Positions 45,358 through 56,781 of a stretch of 64,000 nt of DNA are shown here, piece after piece. The translations under genes and the position numbers were made by a program. The DNA is taken from the NCBI RefSeq assembly GCF_948472415.1, contig NZ_OX419519.1, positions 2,852,001-2,916,000 on the forward strand. The letters are read 5' to 3'. Numbering within the stretch: the stretch's first letter is position 1; each line of letters starts with the position of its first letter. The stretch comes from Kitasatospora fiedleri. Its GTDB lineage: Bacteria > Actinomycetota > Actinomycetes > Streptomycetales > Streptomycetaceae. The notes below the pieces were generated by a model that searched no databases, was not told the origin of the DNA, and worked only from the letters and a program-made list of their open reading frames with translations.

Positions 45358-47550
45358 TCAGACGTCCACCGGCTCCTGGTGCGCGCCGTCGCTGCGCCGC
45401 GGCAGGTCCGCGGTGACCGCCCGGCCGGTGCGCGAGGGCCACCAGTTGGCCCGGCCCAGCAGGGTCATCGCGGCCGGCAGGACGAAGATCCGGATCACCG
45501 TGGCGTCCAGCACGATGGCCACCGCCAGCCCGACGCCGATCTGCTTCAACTCGATGAAGGTCAGCGTCCCGAAGGTGGCGAACACCGCCACCATGACCGC
45601 GGCCGCGCCGGTCACCACGCCGGCGGTCCTGGTGATGCCGTCCAGCACCGCGTTGCGGGTGGTCATGCCGGCCACCACGCCCTCCCGGATCCGGCTGACC
45701 ACGAAGACGTGGTAGTCCAGCGACAGGCCCGACAGGATCACGAAGAGCAGCACCGGCACCCAGGAGACCACGTGCCCGGTCGAGTGGTAGTCGAGCAGCC
45801 CGTCCGCCCAGGTGTGCTGGAAGACCAGGCACAGGAAGCCGAACGAGGCGGCGACCGAGAGCAGGTTGAGCACCACGGTGGTCAGCGCCACCACCACCGA
45901 GCGGAACGCCAGCACGATGATCAGGAAGGTCAGGGCGAACACCACGCCCATCACCATCGGCAGCCGGTCCTTCAGGTTGGCGGTGTAGTCCATGTCGTCC
46001 GCCTGGTCGCCGCCGACCGCGTACTCCACGCCCGGCAGGTCCTTCAGCGCCGCCGGGACCAGCACGTCCCGCAGCCGGTCGACCGAGTCCCGGGCCGGGG
46101 AGGTGCCCGGCGGCGTCGGCGTGCCCGCCTCCAGGACGGCGCCGCGCCCGTCCGCCGAGACCCGGACCGCCGGCGGGATGTCCTTGGCGAACAGCGGCTC
46201 CTGCCCGAGCTGTTCGGCCAGCCGCTCCAGCCGCCCGCGGACCGCCTCCTGCTGCCCGGCCGGCGTCTTCACCGCCACCACGTCGGTGTTGGCGTTCGAG
46301 GGGAACTCGGCGAGCAGCCGGTCGTAGCTCTGCATCGTGGCCAGGGTGCGCGGGTAGTCCGCGATCTGGGTGGCCTTCAGGTCCATCCCCAGCGCGGGCA
46401 GCGCCAGCGCCACCAGCGCGCCGACCGCGAGCACCAGCGAGACCAGCGGGTGCCTGGTGGCCGGGCGCAGCAGGAAGTTCCAGGCCCGCGGGTTGCTCCG
46501 GCTTCGGGTGAGGCGCCACACCAACGGGATTCGCGGCCGGTCGACCGCCCGGCCCAGCTTGACCAGCAGGGCCGGCAGCACGGTGACCGCCGAGAGCATC
46601 GCCACCGCGACCACGATGATCGCGCCGGTGGCCATCGAGGCCAGCATCAGGTCGCCGGCCAGGTAGAGCCCGGCCATCGAGACCAGCACCGCGACGCCGG
46701 AGACCACCACCGAGTGGCCGGAGGTCGCCGCGGCGATCTCCACCGCCGAGGTCGCGCCGTAGCCCTTGGCCGTCTCCTCGCGGAAGCGGCGCAGGTAGAA
46801 GAGGCAGTAGTCGACGCCGACCGCCAGGCCCATCAGCACGATGACGTCCGTCACCGTGCCCGGGTCGGGCACCACCTGGGAGGCCAGCGCCCACAGGCCC
46901 AGGGTGGAGGCCACCGCGGTCAGGCCCAGCAGCACCGGCACGCCGGCCATCACCACGGCGCCGAAGATCAGCGCCAGGATGACCAGGGTGACCGGCACGC
47001 TGATGGTGGTCGCCTTCTGCAGGTCCTTGCCCAGCCAGTCCTGGAAGTCGCTCTTGATCGAGGCTTCGCCGACCTCCTCGACCCGCAGGTCGGGGTGGGC
47101 CTGCTGGACCGCCCGGGTGGCCGCCAGCAGCGGCGCGACCCGGTCGTTCGCGGTGTCGGGGTCGCCCTTGACGGCGACCTGCAGCAGCAGGACCCGCTGG
47201 TCGGCCGAGGGGATCGGGTCGGACACCGAGGCGACCCCGTCGAGCGCGCCGAGCTGCTGCTTGAGCTCGGCGGCGGCCGCGGCGGACGCGTCGTCCAGCC
47301 GGCCGTCGAGCGGGCCGACCAGCACGTTCTCGGTGGCCGGGCCGCGCAGGCCGTTCTCGTTGACGATCCGGTCGGCGGTGGCCGCCTGCCCGACCAGGAG
47401 TTCCTGGTTGGTGGCCTCCCGGCCCTTCACCACCGTGCCGATGGAGAAGGCGACCACGGTCAGCAGCAGCCAGACGAGGACGGCCCACCACGGATGGTTG
47501 GCGCTCCACCGGCCCATCCGCGAGGCGAAGTGGCGTTTCTTGCCCGTCAT
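45358..47550 (-). CDS. MMPL-family RND exporter
   Basis: A 730-residue membrane exporter of the MmpL type. One N-terminal helix (AVLVWLLLTVVAFSIG) is followed by an extracytoplasmic domain, five or so helices around TDVIVLMGLAVGVDYCLFYL, a second outside domain, and a second helix bundle (LLFVILSGLSLDYHVFVVSRIREG). Both bundles carry the GVDY/SLDYHVF-type Asp-Tyr pair used for proton coupling. Such proteins export lipids or secondary metabolites. A DesK-type histidine kinase gene lies just upstream on the same strand, a common pairing in Streptomyces. It may help export or resist the cluster product; that is inference. Confidence 0.9.
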   Translation of the reverse strand: MTGKKRHFASRMGRWSANHPWWAVLVWLLLTVVAFSIGTVVKGREATNQELLVGQAATADRIVNENGLRGPATENVLVGPLDGRLDDASAAAAAELKQQLGALDGVASVSDPIPSADQRVLLLQVAVKGDPDTANDRVAPLLAATRAVQQAHPDLRVEEVGEASIKSDFQDWLGKDLQKATTISVPVTLVILALIFGAVVMAGVPVLLGLTAVASTLGLWALASQVVPDPGTVTDVIVLMGLAVGVDYCLFYLRRFREETAKGYGATSAVEIAAATSGHSVVVSGVAVLVSMAGLYLAGDLMLASMATGAIIVVAVAMLSAVTVLPALLVKLGRAVDRPRIPLVWRLTRSRSNPRAWNFLLRPATRHPLVSLVLAVGALVALALPALGMDLKATQIADYPRTLATMQSYDRLLAEFPSNANTDVVAVKTPAGQQEAVRGRLERLAEQLGQEPLFAKDIPPAVRVSADGRGAVLEAGTPTPPGTSPARDSVDRLRDVLVPAALKDLPGVEYAVGGDQADDMDYTANLKDRLPMVMGVVFALTFLIIVLAFRSVVVALTTVVLNLLSVAASFGFLCLVFQHTWADGLLDYHSTGHVVSWVPVLLFVILSGLSLDYHVFVVSRIREGVVAGMTTRNAVLDGITRTAGVVTGAAAVMVAVFATFGTLTFIELKQIGVGLAVAIVLDATVIRIFVLPAAMTLLGRANWWPSRTGRAVTADLPRRSDGAHQEPVDV

Positions 47551-47649
47551 GTCGATCGGTCCTTCGTTCAGGAGCGGAAGAGGAGTCGTGTCTTCGGCGG
47601 GCGGGGACCGCCCGGCGGGCCGGGAGGAACGGGTACGGGCCGCTTCCGG

Positions 47650-47745
47650 GCATGCCGGGGGAAGGGCCGTCGGGCACGCCGGAGGAGGAGCCGCCAGGCA
47701 CGCCGGAGGAGCTGTCGGCAGGCATGCCGGAGGAGGGGCCGTCGC
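47650..47745 (-). repeat. Four 24-bp tandem repeats between kinase and exporter genes
   Basis: Four imperfect 24-bp units (47650-47673, 47674-47697, 47698-47721, 47722-47745), each beginning GCAYGCCGG. They lie in the 255-bp gap between the histidine kinase stop and the MMPL start. The unit length is a multiple of three, but no open gene contains them in a supported frame. Confidence 0.85.
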
Positions 47746-47805
47746 GGGGCCCGCGGCCGGGGAGGGGCGCCGCCGGCCCGCGGCGCCCCCGTGGCCGGTG
47801 GCGGG

Positions 47806-49128
47806 CTAGTCGCCCTGGGTGGTGCCGGTGGTGCCGGTCGTGCCGGGCAGCAGGTCGCAGCCGATGGAGAAGGCCGCCAGGGTCGGGCCGCCGGCGGGGC
47901 TGTTGATCGCGAGCAGGCCGTCGAAGGCGGCCAGCCGCCGCTCGACCCCGCGCAGCCCGCTGCCGCGCCCGGCGTCGGCCCCGCCGACGCCGTTGTCGTG
48001 CACGGAGACCCGCAGTTCGCGGTCGACGTAGTGGATGTCGACCGTCACCTCGGTGGCCTTGCCGTGCTTGGTCACGTTGTTGAGCAGTTCGGCGATCGCG
48101 AAGTAGGCCGCCGACTCCACCGGGGCGGGCAGCCGGCCCGGCACCGAGCCGGTCAGCTGGACCCGCTGCGGCAGTTCCAGCGTCAGCGTGCGCACGGCGT
48201 CCACCAGGCCGCGGTCGGCCAGCAGCGGCGGGTGCACGCCGTGCACCAGGTCGCGCAGTTCGTTGAGGGCCTTGGCCGAGTTGTCCTTGGCCTCGGCGAG
48301 CAGCGCGCGCACCGCCGCCGGGTTCTGCTCGATCAGCGACTCGGCGGCCGACAGCGTCAGCCCGAGGGCGACCAGCCGGACCTGGGCGCCGTCGTGCAGG
48401 TCGCGCTCGATCCGGCGCAGCTCGTTGGCCTGCATGTCCATCGCGTCCGAGCGGGAGTTGGCCAGGTGCTCGACCCGGTTGGTCAGGTCGGCCCGGGTGG
48501 AGCCCAGGACCAGCCGCACCCAGCGGCCGTGCAGCCCGAGCATCAGCCTCGGCAGCAGCAGCACGCCCACGGCGAGCTCCACCGCGCCCAGGACGGCGGC
48601 CAGGATCGCGGTGCCCTGGCTCCGGACCGGGACGAAGGTGAACCAGATGCCGTCCCAGGACTCGCTGAGGCCCCTCCACACGAACGGCAGCGCCAGGCCC
48701 CAGAGGCCGCCCAGGATCGCGACGGCCGGCAGCAGCGCCAGCACCGGCCCGACCACCGGGTTGACCAGCGTCCAGAGCAGGTCCCGCCAGGTCGCGCGCT
48801 CACCGAGCATCCGGTGGGCCCGCCGCAGGCGGGTCCGGGCCGGGCCGTCGGCGGGCTCCGGCGGGTAGGCCGCGTCCACCCGGACACCGGACCAGCGCAG
48901 CGCCAGCCGGCGCTGCAGGCGGGCGTCCGACCGGATCGCGTCCAGCGCGCCGGGCAGCAGCAGCAGGCCGACGCCGACGAAGCTGAGGCACACCACGAGG
49001 CAGAACCAGAGCAGCAGCAGCGCCTCCCCGAGGGCGATCCCGGTCAGGGACACCCCGCGGAGCACCAGCGCGGCCGCTCCGCCGAGCTCCGGTCGGGTCT
49101 TCTCCGTTCCTTCCACACGTGCACTCAT
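47806..49128 (-). CDS. DesK/NarX-type sensor histidine kinase
   Basis: A 440-residue membrane kinase. The N-terminal half has four to five hydrophobic segments with little outside sequence, so it probably senses a signal in or at the membrane. The HisKA_3 phospho-acceptor is the His in RDLHDGAQVRLVALG, and the ATPase domain ends with GSGLRGVERRL. The ATG at 49128 is preferred because GGGGCCAGGAC precedes it; a GTG at 49152 is the alternative. No response regulator is adjacent. The regulator at 33024-33671 is of the type that pairs with this kinase class. A symmetrical site lies upstream of the gene. Confidence 0.88.
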   Translation of the reverse strand: MSARVEGTEKTRPELGGAAALVLRGVSLTGIALGEALLLLWFCLVVCLSFVGVGLLLLPGALDAIRSDARLQRRLALRWSGVRVDAAYPPEPADGPARTRLRRAHRMLGERATWRDLLWTLVNPVVGPVLALLPAVAILGGLWGLALPFVWRGLSESWDGIWFTFVPVRSQGTAILAAVLGAVELAVGVLLLPRLMLGLHGRWVRLVLGSTRADLTNRVEHLANSRSDAMDMQANELRRIERDLHDGAQVRLVALGLTLSAAESLIEQNPAAVRALLAEAKDNSAKALNELRDLVHGVHPPLLADRGLVDAVRTLTLELPQRVQLTGSVPGRLPAPVESAAYFAIAELLNNVTKHGKATEVTVDIHYVDRELRVSVHDNGVGGADAGRGSGLRGVERRLAAFDGLLAINSPAGGPTLAAFSIGCDLLPGTTGTTGTTQGD

Positions 49129-49197
49129 GTCCTGGCCCCATTTCGCCTTCACCGAATCACTGTGCTTCCAGCATGACGGCCCGTCAGGCGGATTTCG

Positions 49198-49213
49198 GGG
49201 GTGCTAGTACCCC
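49198..49213 (-). promoter_or_regulatory. Dyad operator before the histidine kinase gene
   Basis: A symmetrical site, GGGGT n CTAG n ACCCC, 70 bp upstream of the kinase start. It looks like a binding site for a dimeric regulator of the NarL/DesR class and would allow autoregulation of the kinase-MMPL unit. Confidence 0.55.
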
Positions 49214-49243
49214 TCTTGCCCGGGGTACCACCACCCCCGGCGG

Positions 49244-49297
49244 GAGTACGGCACGGTGCCCCGGACGCCTGGGCGTCCGGGGCACCGTGCCGTACTC
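49244..49297 (-). terminator. Long perfect hairpin after the aldo/keto reductase gene
   Basis: Inverted repeat with 26-bp perfect arms (49244-49269 / 49272-49297) and a 2-base centre, 38 bp after the reductase stop. It insulates the kinase gene from the upstream operon. Confidence 0.9.
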
Positions 49298-49335
49298 GCG
49301 GAGGGAACGGGGAGGGCGGGCGAGAGCCGCCGGGG

Positions 49336-50163
49336 TCAGTTGAAGGTGTCCGGGTCCGGTCCGGTGCGCAGGCCCCGGTCGGTGGCCGCGATCGCCGCCA
49401 GGTCGTCCTCGGTGAGGGCGAAGTCGAAGACGTCCAGGTTCTGCCGGATTCGGGCCGGGGTGACCGACTTGGGGATCACCAGGTTGCCGAGCTGCAGGTG
49501 CCAGCGCAGCACCACCTGGGCGGGGGACTTGCCGGTGCGCCCGGCGATCGCGGTGATCGCCGGGTCGTCCAGCACGGCGCCCTGGGCGAGCGGGCTCCAC
49601 GCCTCGGTGGCGATGCCGTGCGCGGCGTGGAAGGCCCGCAGTTCGGCCTGCTGGAGGCCGGGGTGCAGCTCGACCTGGTTGACGGCCGGGACGGGGCCGC
49701 CGGCCTCGATCAGCCGGGTCAGGTGCGCGGGCTGGAAGTTGGAGACGCCGGCGGCGCGGATGCGGCCCGCGGCGGCGAGCTCCCCGATCGCCCGCCAGGA
49801 GTCGGTGTACCGGTCCCGGGCCGGGGTGGGCCAGTGGATCAGGTACAGGTCGACGTACTCCAAGCCAAGCCGGTCGAGGCTGGCGTCGAAGGCCCGCAGC
49901 GTCTCGTCGTGGCCCTGGTCGGCGTTCCACAGCTTGGTGGTGACGAACAGCTCCTCGCGCGGCAGCCCGGACGCGGCCAGCGCCTTCCCGACGCCGTGCT
50001 CGTTGCCGTAGACCGCGGCGGTGTCGATGCTGCGGTAGCCGGCCTCCAGGGCGGCGGCGACGGCCGCGGTGGTCTCCTCGTCCGGGACCTGGAAGACGCC
50101 GAAGCCGAGCTGCGGCATCTCGACGCCGTTGTTGAGTGTCACGTGGGGGACGGTGGTGCTCAT
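49336..50163 (-). CDS. Aldo/keto reductase
   Basis: NADPH-dependent carbonyl reductase of 275 residues. The catalytic tetrad is visible: Asp and Tyr in SIDTAAVYGNE, Lys in VTTKLW and His in YLIHWP. The cofactor-binding end VIPKSVTPARIRQNLDVFDF is intact. It resembles 2,5-diketo-D-gluconate reductase-type enzymes. It follows an MFS exporter gene by 32 bp, so the two form an operon with a promoter near 51440. Reductase and exporter pairs of this kind occur widely outside biosynthetic clusters, so a link to the peptide pathway is not implied. Confidence 0.92.
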   Translation of the reverse strand: MSTTVPHVTLNNGVEMPQLGFGVFQVPDEETTAAVAAALEAGYRSIDTAAVYGNEHGVGKALAASGLPREELFVTTKLWNADQGHDETLRAFDASLDRLGLEYVDLYLIHWPTPARDRYTDSWRAIGELAAAGRIRAAGVSNFQPAHLTRLIEAGGPVPAVNQVELHPGLQQAELRAFHAAHGIATEAWSPLAQGAVLDDPAITAIAGRTGKSPAQVVLRWHLQLGNLVIPKSVTPARIRQNLDVFDFALTEDDLAAIAATDRGLRTGPDPDTFN

Positions 50164-50195
50164 GTTCCTTCTCCAGTCGGGGAGTTCGAGGGTTC

Positions 50196-51380
50196 TCAGT
50201 GGTTCAGGACCGGGACGCGGGCGGCGCCGGGGGCCGGTGCGCGGCGCTCCAGCACCGCCGAGGCCACGGCCAGCAGCAGCGCGGAGCCGGCCAGCAGCGC
50301 GCCCACCCAGTTCGGGGCGGTGTAGCCGAACCCGGCGGTGATCACCGCCCCGCCGAGCCAGGCGGCCAGCGCGTTGCCCAGGTTGAATGCTCCGATGTTG
50401 ACGGCCGAGGCCAGCGTCGGCGCGCCGTGCGCCTGGTCCAGGACCCGCTTCTGCAGCGGCGGCACGGTGGCGAAGCCCAGCGCGCCGATCAGCAGCAGGG
50501 TGACGGCGGCGGTGACCCGGTGGTGCGCGGTGACGGTGAACAGGGCGAGCACGACGGTCAGGGCGCCCAGGGTGGTGAACAGCATCGGCATCAGCCGGCG
50601 GTCGGCGAACCGCCCGCCCAGCAGGTTGCCCAGGAACATGCCGACCCCGAGCAGCACCAGCAGCCAGGTCACCCCGCCCTCGGAGAACCCGGCGACCTCG
50701 GTCATCATCGGCTTGACGTAGGTGATCGCGGCGAACACCCCGCCGAAGCCGAGTACCGTCATGCCCATCGCCAGCACCACCTGGACGTTCCGGAACGCCG
50801 CCAGCTCCCGCCGCAGGTGCGCCCCCTCGGGCCGGGGCAGCTCCGGCACCAGCCGGGCGATGCCGAGCAGCCCGACCACGCCGAGCACGGCGACGGCGGC
50901 GAAGGTGACCCGCCAGCCGACCTGCTGGCCGACGAAGGTGCCCAGCGGCACGCCGACCACGTTGGCCACCGTCAGCCCGGTGAACATGGTCGCGATCGCC
51001 CCGGCCTTCCGCTCCGGCGCGACCAGCTCGGCGGCGACCACCGACCCGATCCCGAAGAACGCGCCGTGCGCGAGCGAGGCGACGATCCGCCCGGCGAGCA
51101 TCGCCCCGAACCCGGGCGCCAGCGCGGACAGCAGGTTGCCCGCGGTGAACAGCACCATCAGCAGCATCAGCATCCGCTTGCGACTGATCCGGGTCCCGAG
51201 CACGGTCATCAATGGAGCCCCGACCACCACGCCGAACGCGTAGCCGGTGACCAGCAGACCGGCGGTCGGAATGCCCACCCCGAAGTCGGCGGCGACCTCG
51301 GGCAGCAACCCCATGATCACGAACTCGGTGGTGCCGATCCCGAACGCCCCGATGGCCAGGGCGAGAAGCGCGAGGGGCAT
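50196..51380 (-). CDS. MFS drug/sugar exporter, DHA1 family
   Basis: Twelve-helix major facilitator of 394 residues. It has the DHA1 marks FGIGTTEFVIMGLLPEVA in the first helix and GTRISRKR in the 2-3 loop, like AraJ/NepI-type efflux proteins. The start at 51380 is supported by GGAGGT 7 bases upstream; that site lies inside a second possible start at 51395, which is therefore less likely. It is first in a two-gene operon with the aldo/keto reductase. Confidence 0.9.
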   Translation of the reverse strand: MPLALLALAIGAFGIGTTEFVIMGLLPEVAADFGVGIPTAGLLVTGYAFGVVVGAPLMTVLGTRISRKRMLMLLMVLFTAGNLLSALAPGFGAMLAGRIVASLAHGAFFGIGSVVAAELVAPERKAGAIATMFTGLTVANVVGVPLGTFVGQQVGWRVTFAAVAVLGVVGLLGIARLVPELPRPEGAHLRRELAAFRNVQVVLAMGMTVLGFGGVFAAITYVKPMMTEVAGFSEGGVTWLLVLLGVGMFLGNLLGGRFADRRLMPMLFTTLGALTVVLALFTVTAHHRVTAAVTLLLIGALGFATVPPLQKRVLDQAHGAPTLASAVNIGAFNLGNALAAWLGGAVITAGFGYTAPNWVGALLAGSALLLAVASAVLERRAPAPGAARVPVLNH

Positions 51381-51424
51381 GACGCGAACCTCCATACAAT
51401 TGCCAGTGCGCCTTACAAGCTTCG

Positions 51425-51453
51425 ACAATAATTGCACACGCACACACTTGCAA
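51425..51453 (-). promoter_or_regulatory. Promoter of the MFS-reductase operon
   Basis: On the minus strand TTGCAA (51448-51453), 17-bp spacer, TATTGT (51425-51430). The local AT-rich patch contrasts with the surrounding sequence. Several TTGYAA-like half-sites nearby could bind a MarR- or TetR-type repressor not encoded here. Confidence 0.6.
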
Positions 51454-51459
51454 GCGCAA

Positions 51460-52240
51460 CGAACTCCCGAACAGGGCCCCGCCCCGGGAACGCCGAAGGC
51501 CCACCCGCTCCGCCCCCGCGAAACCGCCTGCGGCGAGCCGACAGCGGCACCACGGACATCCGCCGACAGAAACCCACCCGCGCCCGTCGAGCCCCCGAGC
51601 GCCCGCGACAAGGCTCACCCCGGACAACCCGGCGGCGGAGACCGCCCGCGCTCGCCCAGCACCTGCCGCAAGGCCCTCTGCCCCGCGAAGCCACCTGCGG
51701 CCGAGCCCGCCGGGCACCCGCCGACAGACCCCCCACGCCCGGGAGACCACCGCCCGCCCCCGAAGCACCGGCCCCCTCACCCTCAACGCCCACGCCGAGG
51801 CCCACTCCCGACAGCACGGGCATCCAGCGGCAGCAACCGCCCGTACGTGTCCCGACACCTGCGAAGCCCGCTCCGGGCCCCCGGGCCCCCGGCGGCGGAG
51901 ACCGCCCGCGCTCGCCCAACACCTGCCGCAAGGCCCTCTGCCCCCGCGAAGCCGCCGGCGGCCGAGCCCACGGGACACCCGTCCGGAAGGCCGCCCACCA
52001 ACCCCGAGGAGCACCGGCTCCCACCCTCGACGCCCACGCCTGCGGCAAGGTCCACCCTCAGCACCGCCGGCAACCGCCCGCGCCCGGGGTCGCCGAAGGC
52101 CCCACGCCCCGGCGCACCCCGCTGCACCACTGTCCCGCTGCCCCGGTGGCGAGCCCGCCGGGCGGCGCCGAACCCCTCCCCTGGAGCGCCGCAGGCCCGT
52201 CCCGTCCCGCAACGCGGAGACCCCGCCCCGGCCGGGGGCC
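51460..52240. repeat. Repeat-bearing non-coding tract
   Basis: About 800 bp without a supported gene between the MFS promoter and a conserved small gene. A block of about 80-90 bp occurs at 51631-51719 and 51891-51970, 260 bp apart, with few differences. Looser copies of adjoining segments (for example ...ACCCTC.ACGCCCACGCC near 51780 and 52030) suggest two and a half degenerate units of about 260 bp. Single-base length changes between copies shift every frame, so the open frames here are not coding. I recognise no known element. Confidence 0.65.
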
Positions 52241-52275
52241 GTGGCGGGGTCTTCGGGCGGTGCGGGGTCGGGCGG

Positions 52276-52785
52276 TCAGGCGATCAGGCCGGGGATCTCC
52301 TGGATCGCGAACCAGAGCAGTTCGTGGTCCTCCGCGCCGTCGACGGTGAACTGCGCGTCCTGGTCGCCGCCGTCCGCGGCAGTCACCGCGCCGGCGGCGG
52401 CCGTCACGTCGGCCAGGACGTCCGGGTCGGTGTCGTCGGCGTGGACTGCGGCGGCCTTGGCGAGGCGGATCGGGCCGGCCAGGACGACCCGGCCGAGCGA
52501 GGCCTGGTCCTGGTACTCGTCGCCGGGGAACGGCGTCACCGCCGAGTCGGCGACCTCGACGGCCAGCACCACCCGGCGGCGCGGGGCGTCCGGGTCGGCG
52601 GCCAGCAGCCGGACCGAGGAGAGCGCCGCCCGGTTGAGGGCCGCGTACTCCAGCTCCTCCAGGTCGTCGCTGACGTACCACTCGCGCAGCGCGGGCGTCA
52701 CGGCGTAGGCGACGCTCTGCTCCAGGACGCCCTCGGGGTGCGCCACCGCCAGGTCCTTCAACGTGGTCGGCACGTACACGCGCAT
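52276..52785 (-). CDS. Conserved actinobacterial protein, DUF6912-like
   Basis: A 169-residue soluble protein beginning MRVYVPTTLKDLAVAH, a pattern conserved in an uncharacterised actinobacterial family (DUF6912, recalled from annotation). It has the segment YAALNRAALSSVRLL and a tail HELLWFAIQEIPGLI. There is no membrane segment, metal site or catalytic motif I can name. In Streptomyces it commonly lies near secA, as here, so it is part of the core block rather than the accessory region. Function unknown. Confidence 0.75.
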   Translation of the reverse strand: MRVYVPTTLKDLAVAHPEGVLEQSVAYAVTPALREWYVSDDLEELEYAALNRAALSSVRLLAADPDAPRRRVVLAVEVADSAVTPFPGDEYQDQASLGRVVLAGPIRLAKAAAVHADDTDPDVLADVTAAAGAVTAADGGDQDAQFTVDGAEDHELLWFAIQEIPGLIA

Positions 52786-53119
52786 CGGGGCACCCTTCTG
52801 ACGGTCTCACTGTGCGACGGGTCAAGAATACGCAGCCCGCCGGGCGGCCCGCGATGGCCCTCCGGCGCCCGGCCCCTGCGCCGATCAGGTCACCGCCGAC
52901 GTCCCCCTACGGGCCGTTCCGCGGCCCGAGCCGCCGTCAACTCCGCGCTCCGGCACCGGCCGCACCACCGTTGCGGCCGACGGGCCGCCACCCGTACGGG
53001 TGGATTTCCGGGCATCGCCGCAGCCGCCGGAAACCCCTTGGCCCGCCCTCCGCCCGCCCGGTAGCAAAGGCCCCGGCAGCATCACTGCCACTGACACTCC
53101 CGCCACCGAGAGGGCCACG
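52786..53119. other. Divergent intergenic region
   Basis: About 330 bp between two divergent small genes. I see no RNA gene, clear hairpin or strong promoter match. Confidence 0.35.
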
Positions 53120-53710
53120 ATGACCGAGCAGATGACCGAGCAGCAGCTCACCCGGACGTCCGGCCCCCGGATCCGTCCACTGGTCCGCCCCGCCCCCGCC
53201 ACCCGCCGACCGGTCCGCCACCCCCACCCGATCCCGGCCCCAACACCGACCCCGGCCGCGCACCCCCACCCGCACCCGCACCCCCACCCGCCCGGCGACG
53301 GCCCGCGCCCGGTCCGCAGCCCGCGCGCGGCCTGCGACGGGCCCCGCCCGCCGTACCGCCCCCGGACGGCCGCGCCCGGCAGCAGCGGGCACGCCGAGCT
53401 CGCGGGGCGGTTCGCGCACCGGCTGGTGGAGGTGCTGTGCGGGGCCCGCCCGGTGCACCAGTTGCAGCGGCACACCACCCTGCCGGGCTTCCACCAGCTC
53501 GCGGCGCTGGTCCGGACCGGCCCGCTGCGCCCGCGCGGCCGCACCCAGCGCCCGCGGCTGGGCCGGGTGCACGACTGCGCGCCGGGCCCGGGCGCGGTGG
53601 AGGCGTGCGTGCGGGTGGAGCTCGGCCCCCGGCACCACCTGCTGGCCTTCCGGCTGGAGCGGCACACCCGCACCGGCCAGTGGCAGTGCGCCGCCGTGGA
53701 GACCGGATGA
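53120..53710 (+). CDS. Rv3235-family protein
   Basis: A 196-residue protein. The N-terminal half is Pro/His-rich, with an HPHPHPHPHP run (low-complexity, possibly metal-binding). The C-terminal half (about residues 95-196) matches the Rv3235 family pattern: FAHRLVEVLCGARPVHQL, then RVHDCAPGPGAVEACVRVEL and a RTGQWQCAAVE end. The family sits beside secA in actinobacteria, including mycobacteria, and its function is unknown. ATG at 53120 is chosen as the first Met of MTEQMTEQQ. It converges on secA over a hairpin. Confidence 0.75.
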   Translation: MTEQMTEQQLTRTSGPRIRPLVRPAPATRRPVRHPHPIPAPTPTPAAHPHPHPHPHPPGDGPRPVRSPRAACDGPRPPYRPRTAAPGSSGHAELAGRFAHRLVEVLCGARPVHQLQRHTTLPGFHQLAALVRTGPLRPRGRTQRPRLGRVHDCAPGPGAVEACVRVELGPRHHLLAFRLERHTRTGQWQCAAVETG

Positions 53711-53725
53711 GGCCCGGGAACGCGG

Positions 53726-53759
53726 CGGGGCGCCGCCCCCCGGAGGAAGCGGCGCCCCG
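53726..53759. terminator. Hairpin between Rv3235-family gene and secA
   Basis: Arms of 11 bp (53726-53736 / 53749-53759) around a 12-base loop, between convergent stops. Confidence 0.75.
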
Positions 53760-53781
53760 TTCAACGCAAGCGGGTCCGGGC

Positions 53782-56562
<2,781 letters not shown>

Positions 56563-56781
56563 GTGAGCGGGCTCCTTGCCTCATTCGGCTCTGGATGACT
56601 GCCGGTGGGGAGTCCACCCCACCGTACGGGCCATCGTATGCGAGGAGTCCGAGCGGCCGGGAGGTCCGTCAGCACGGTATTCCTGTGTCACCCCTGGGAG
56701 CACATCGTCCGATGCCGGGTCCAAACGGTCAAAGCGGTTCGCCGACGGCCGGTTGTCAGTGCCCGCGCCTAGCCTCGCCCC

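Noticed and set aside
45236..48679. Very long open frames antiparallel or frame-shifted to the MMPL, kinase and NRPS genes
   Set aside because: High GC at third positions removes stop codons from other frames. These have Arg/Gly/Pro-rich shadow composition and no domains.
51460..52240. The repeat tract as a CRISPR array
   Set aside because: The repeated block is 80-90 bp and occurs twice, spacing is about 260 bp, there are no regular short repeats, and no cas genes are present.
51247..53064. A 605-residue plus-strand frame across the repeat tract
   Set aside because: It runs antisense through parts of the MFS and DUF6912-like genes, is Pro/Arg-rich, and the repeat copies within it are out of frame with each other.
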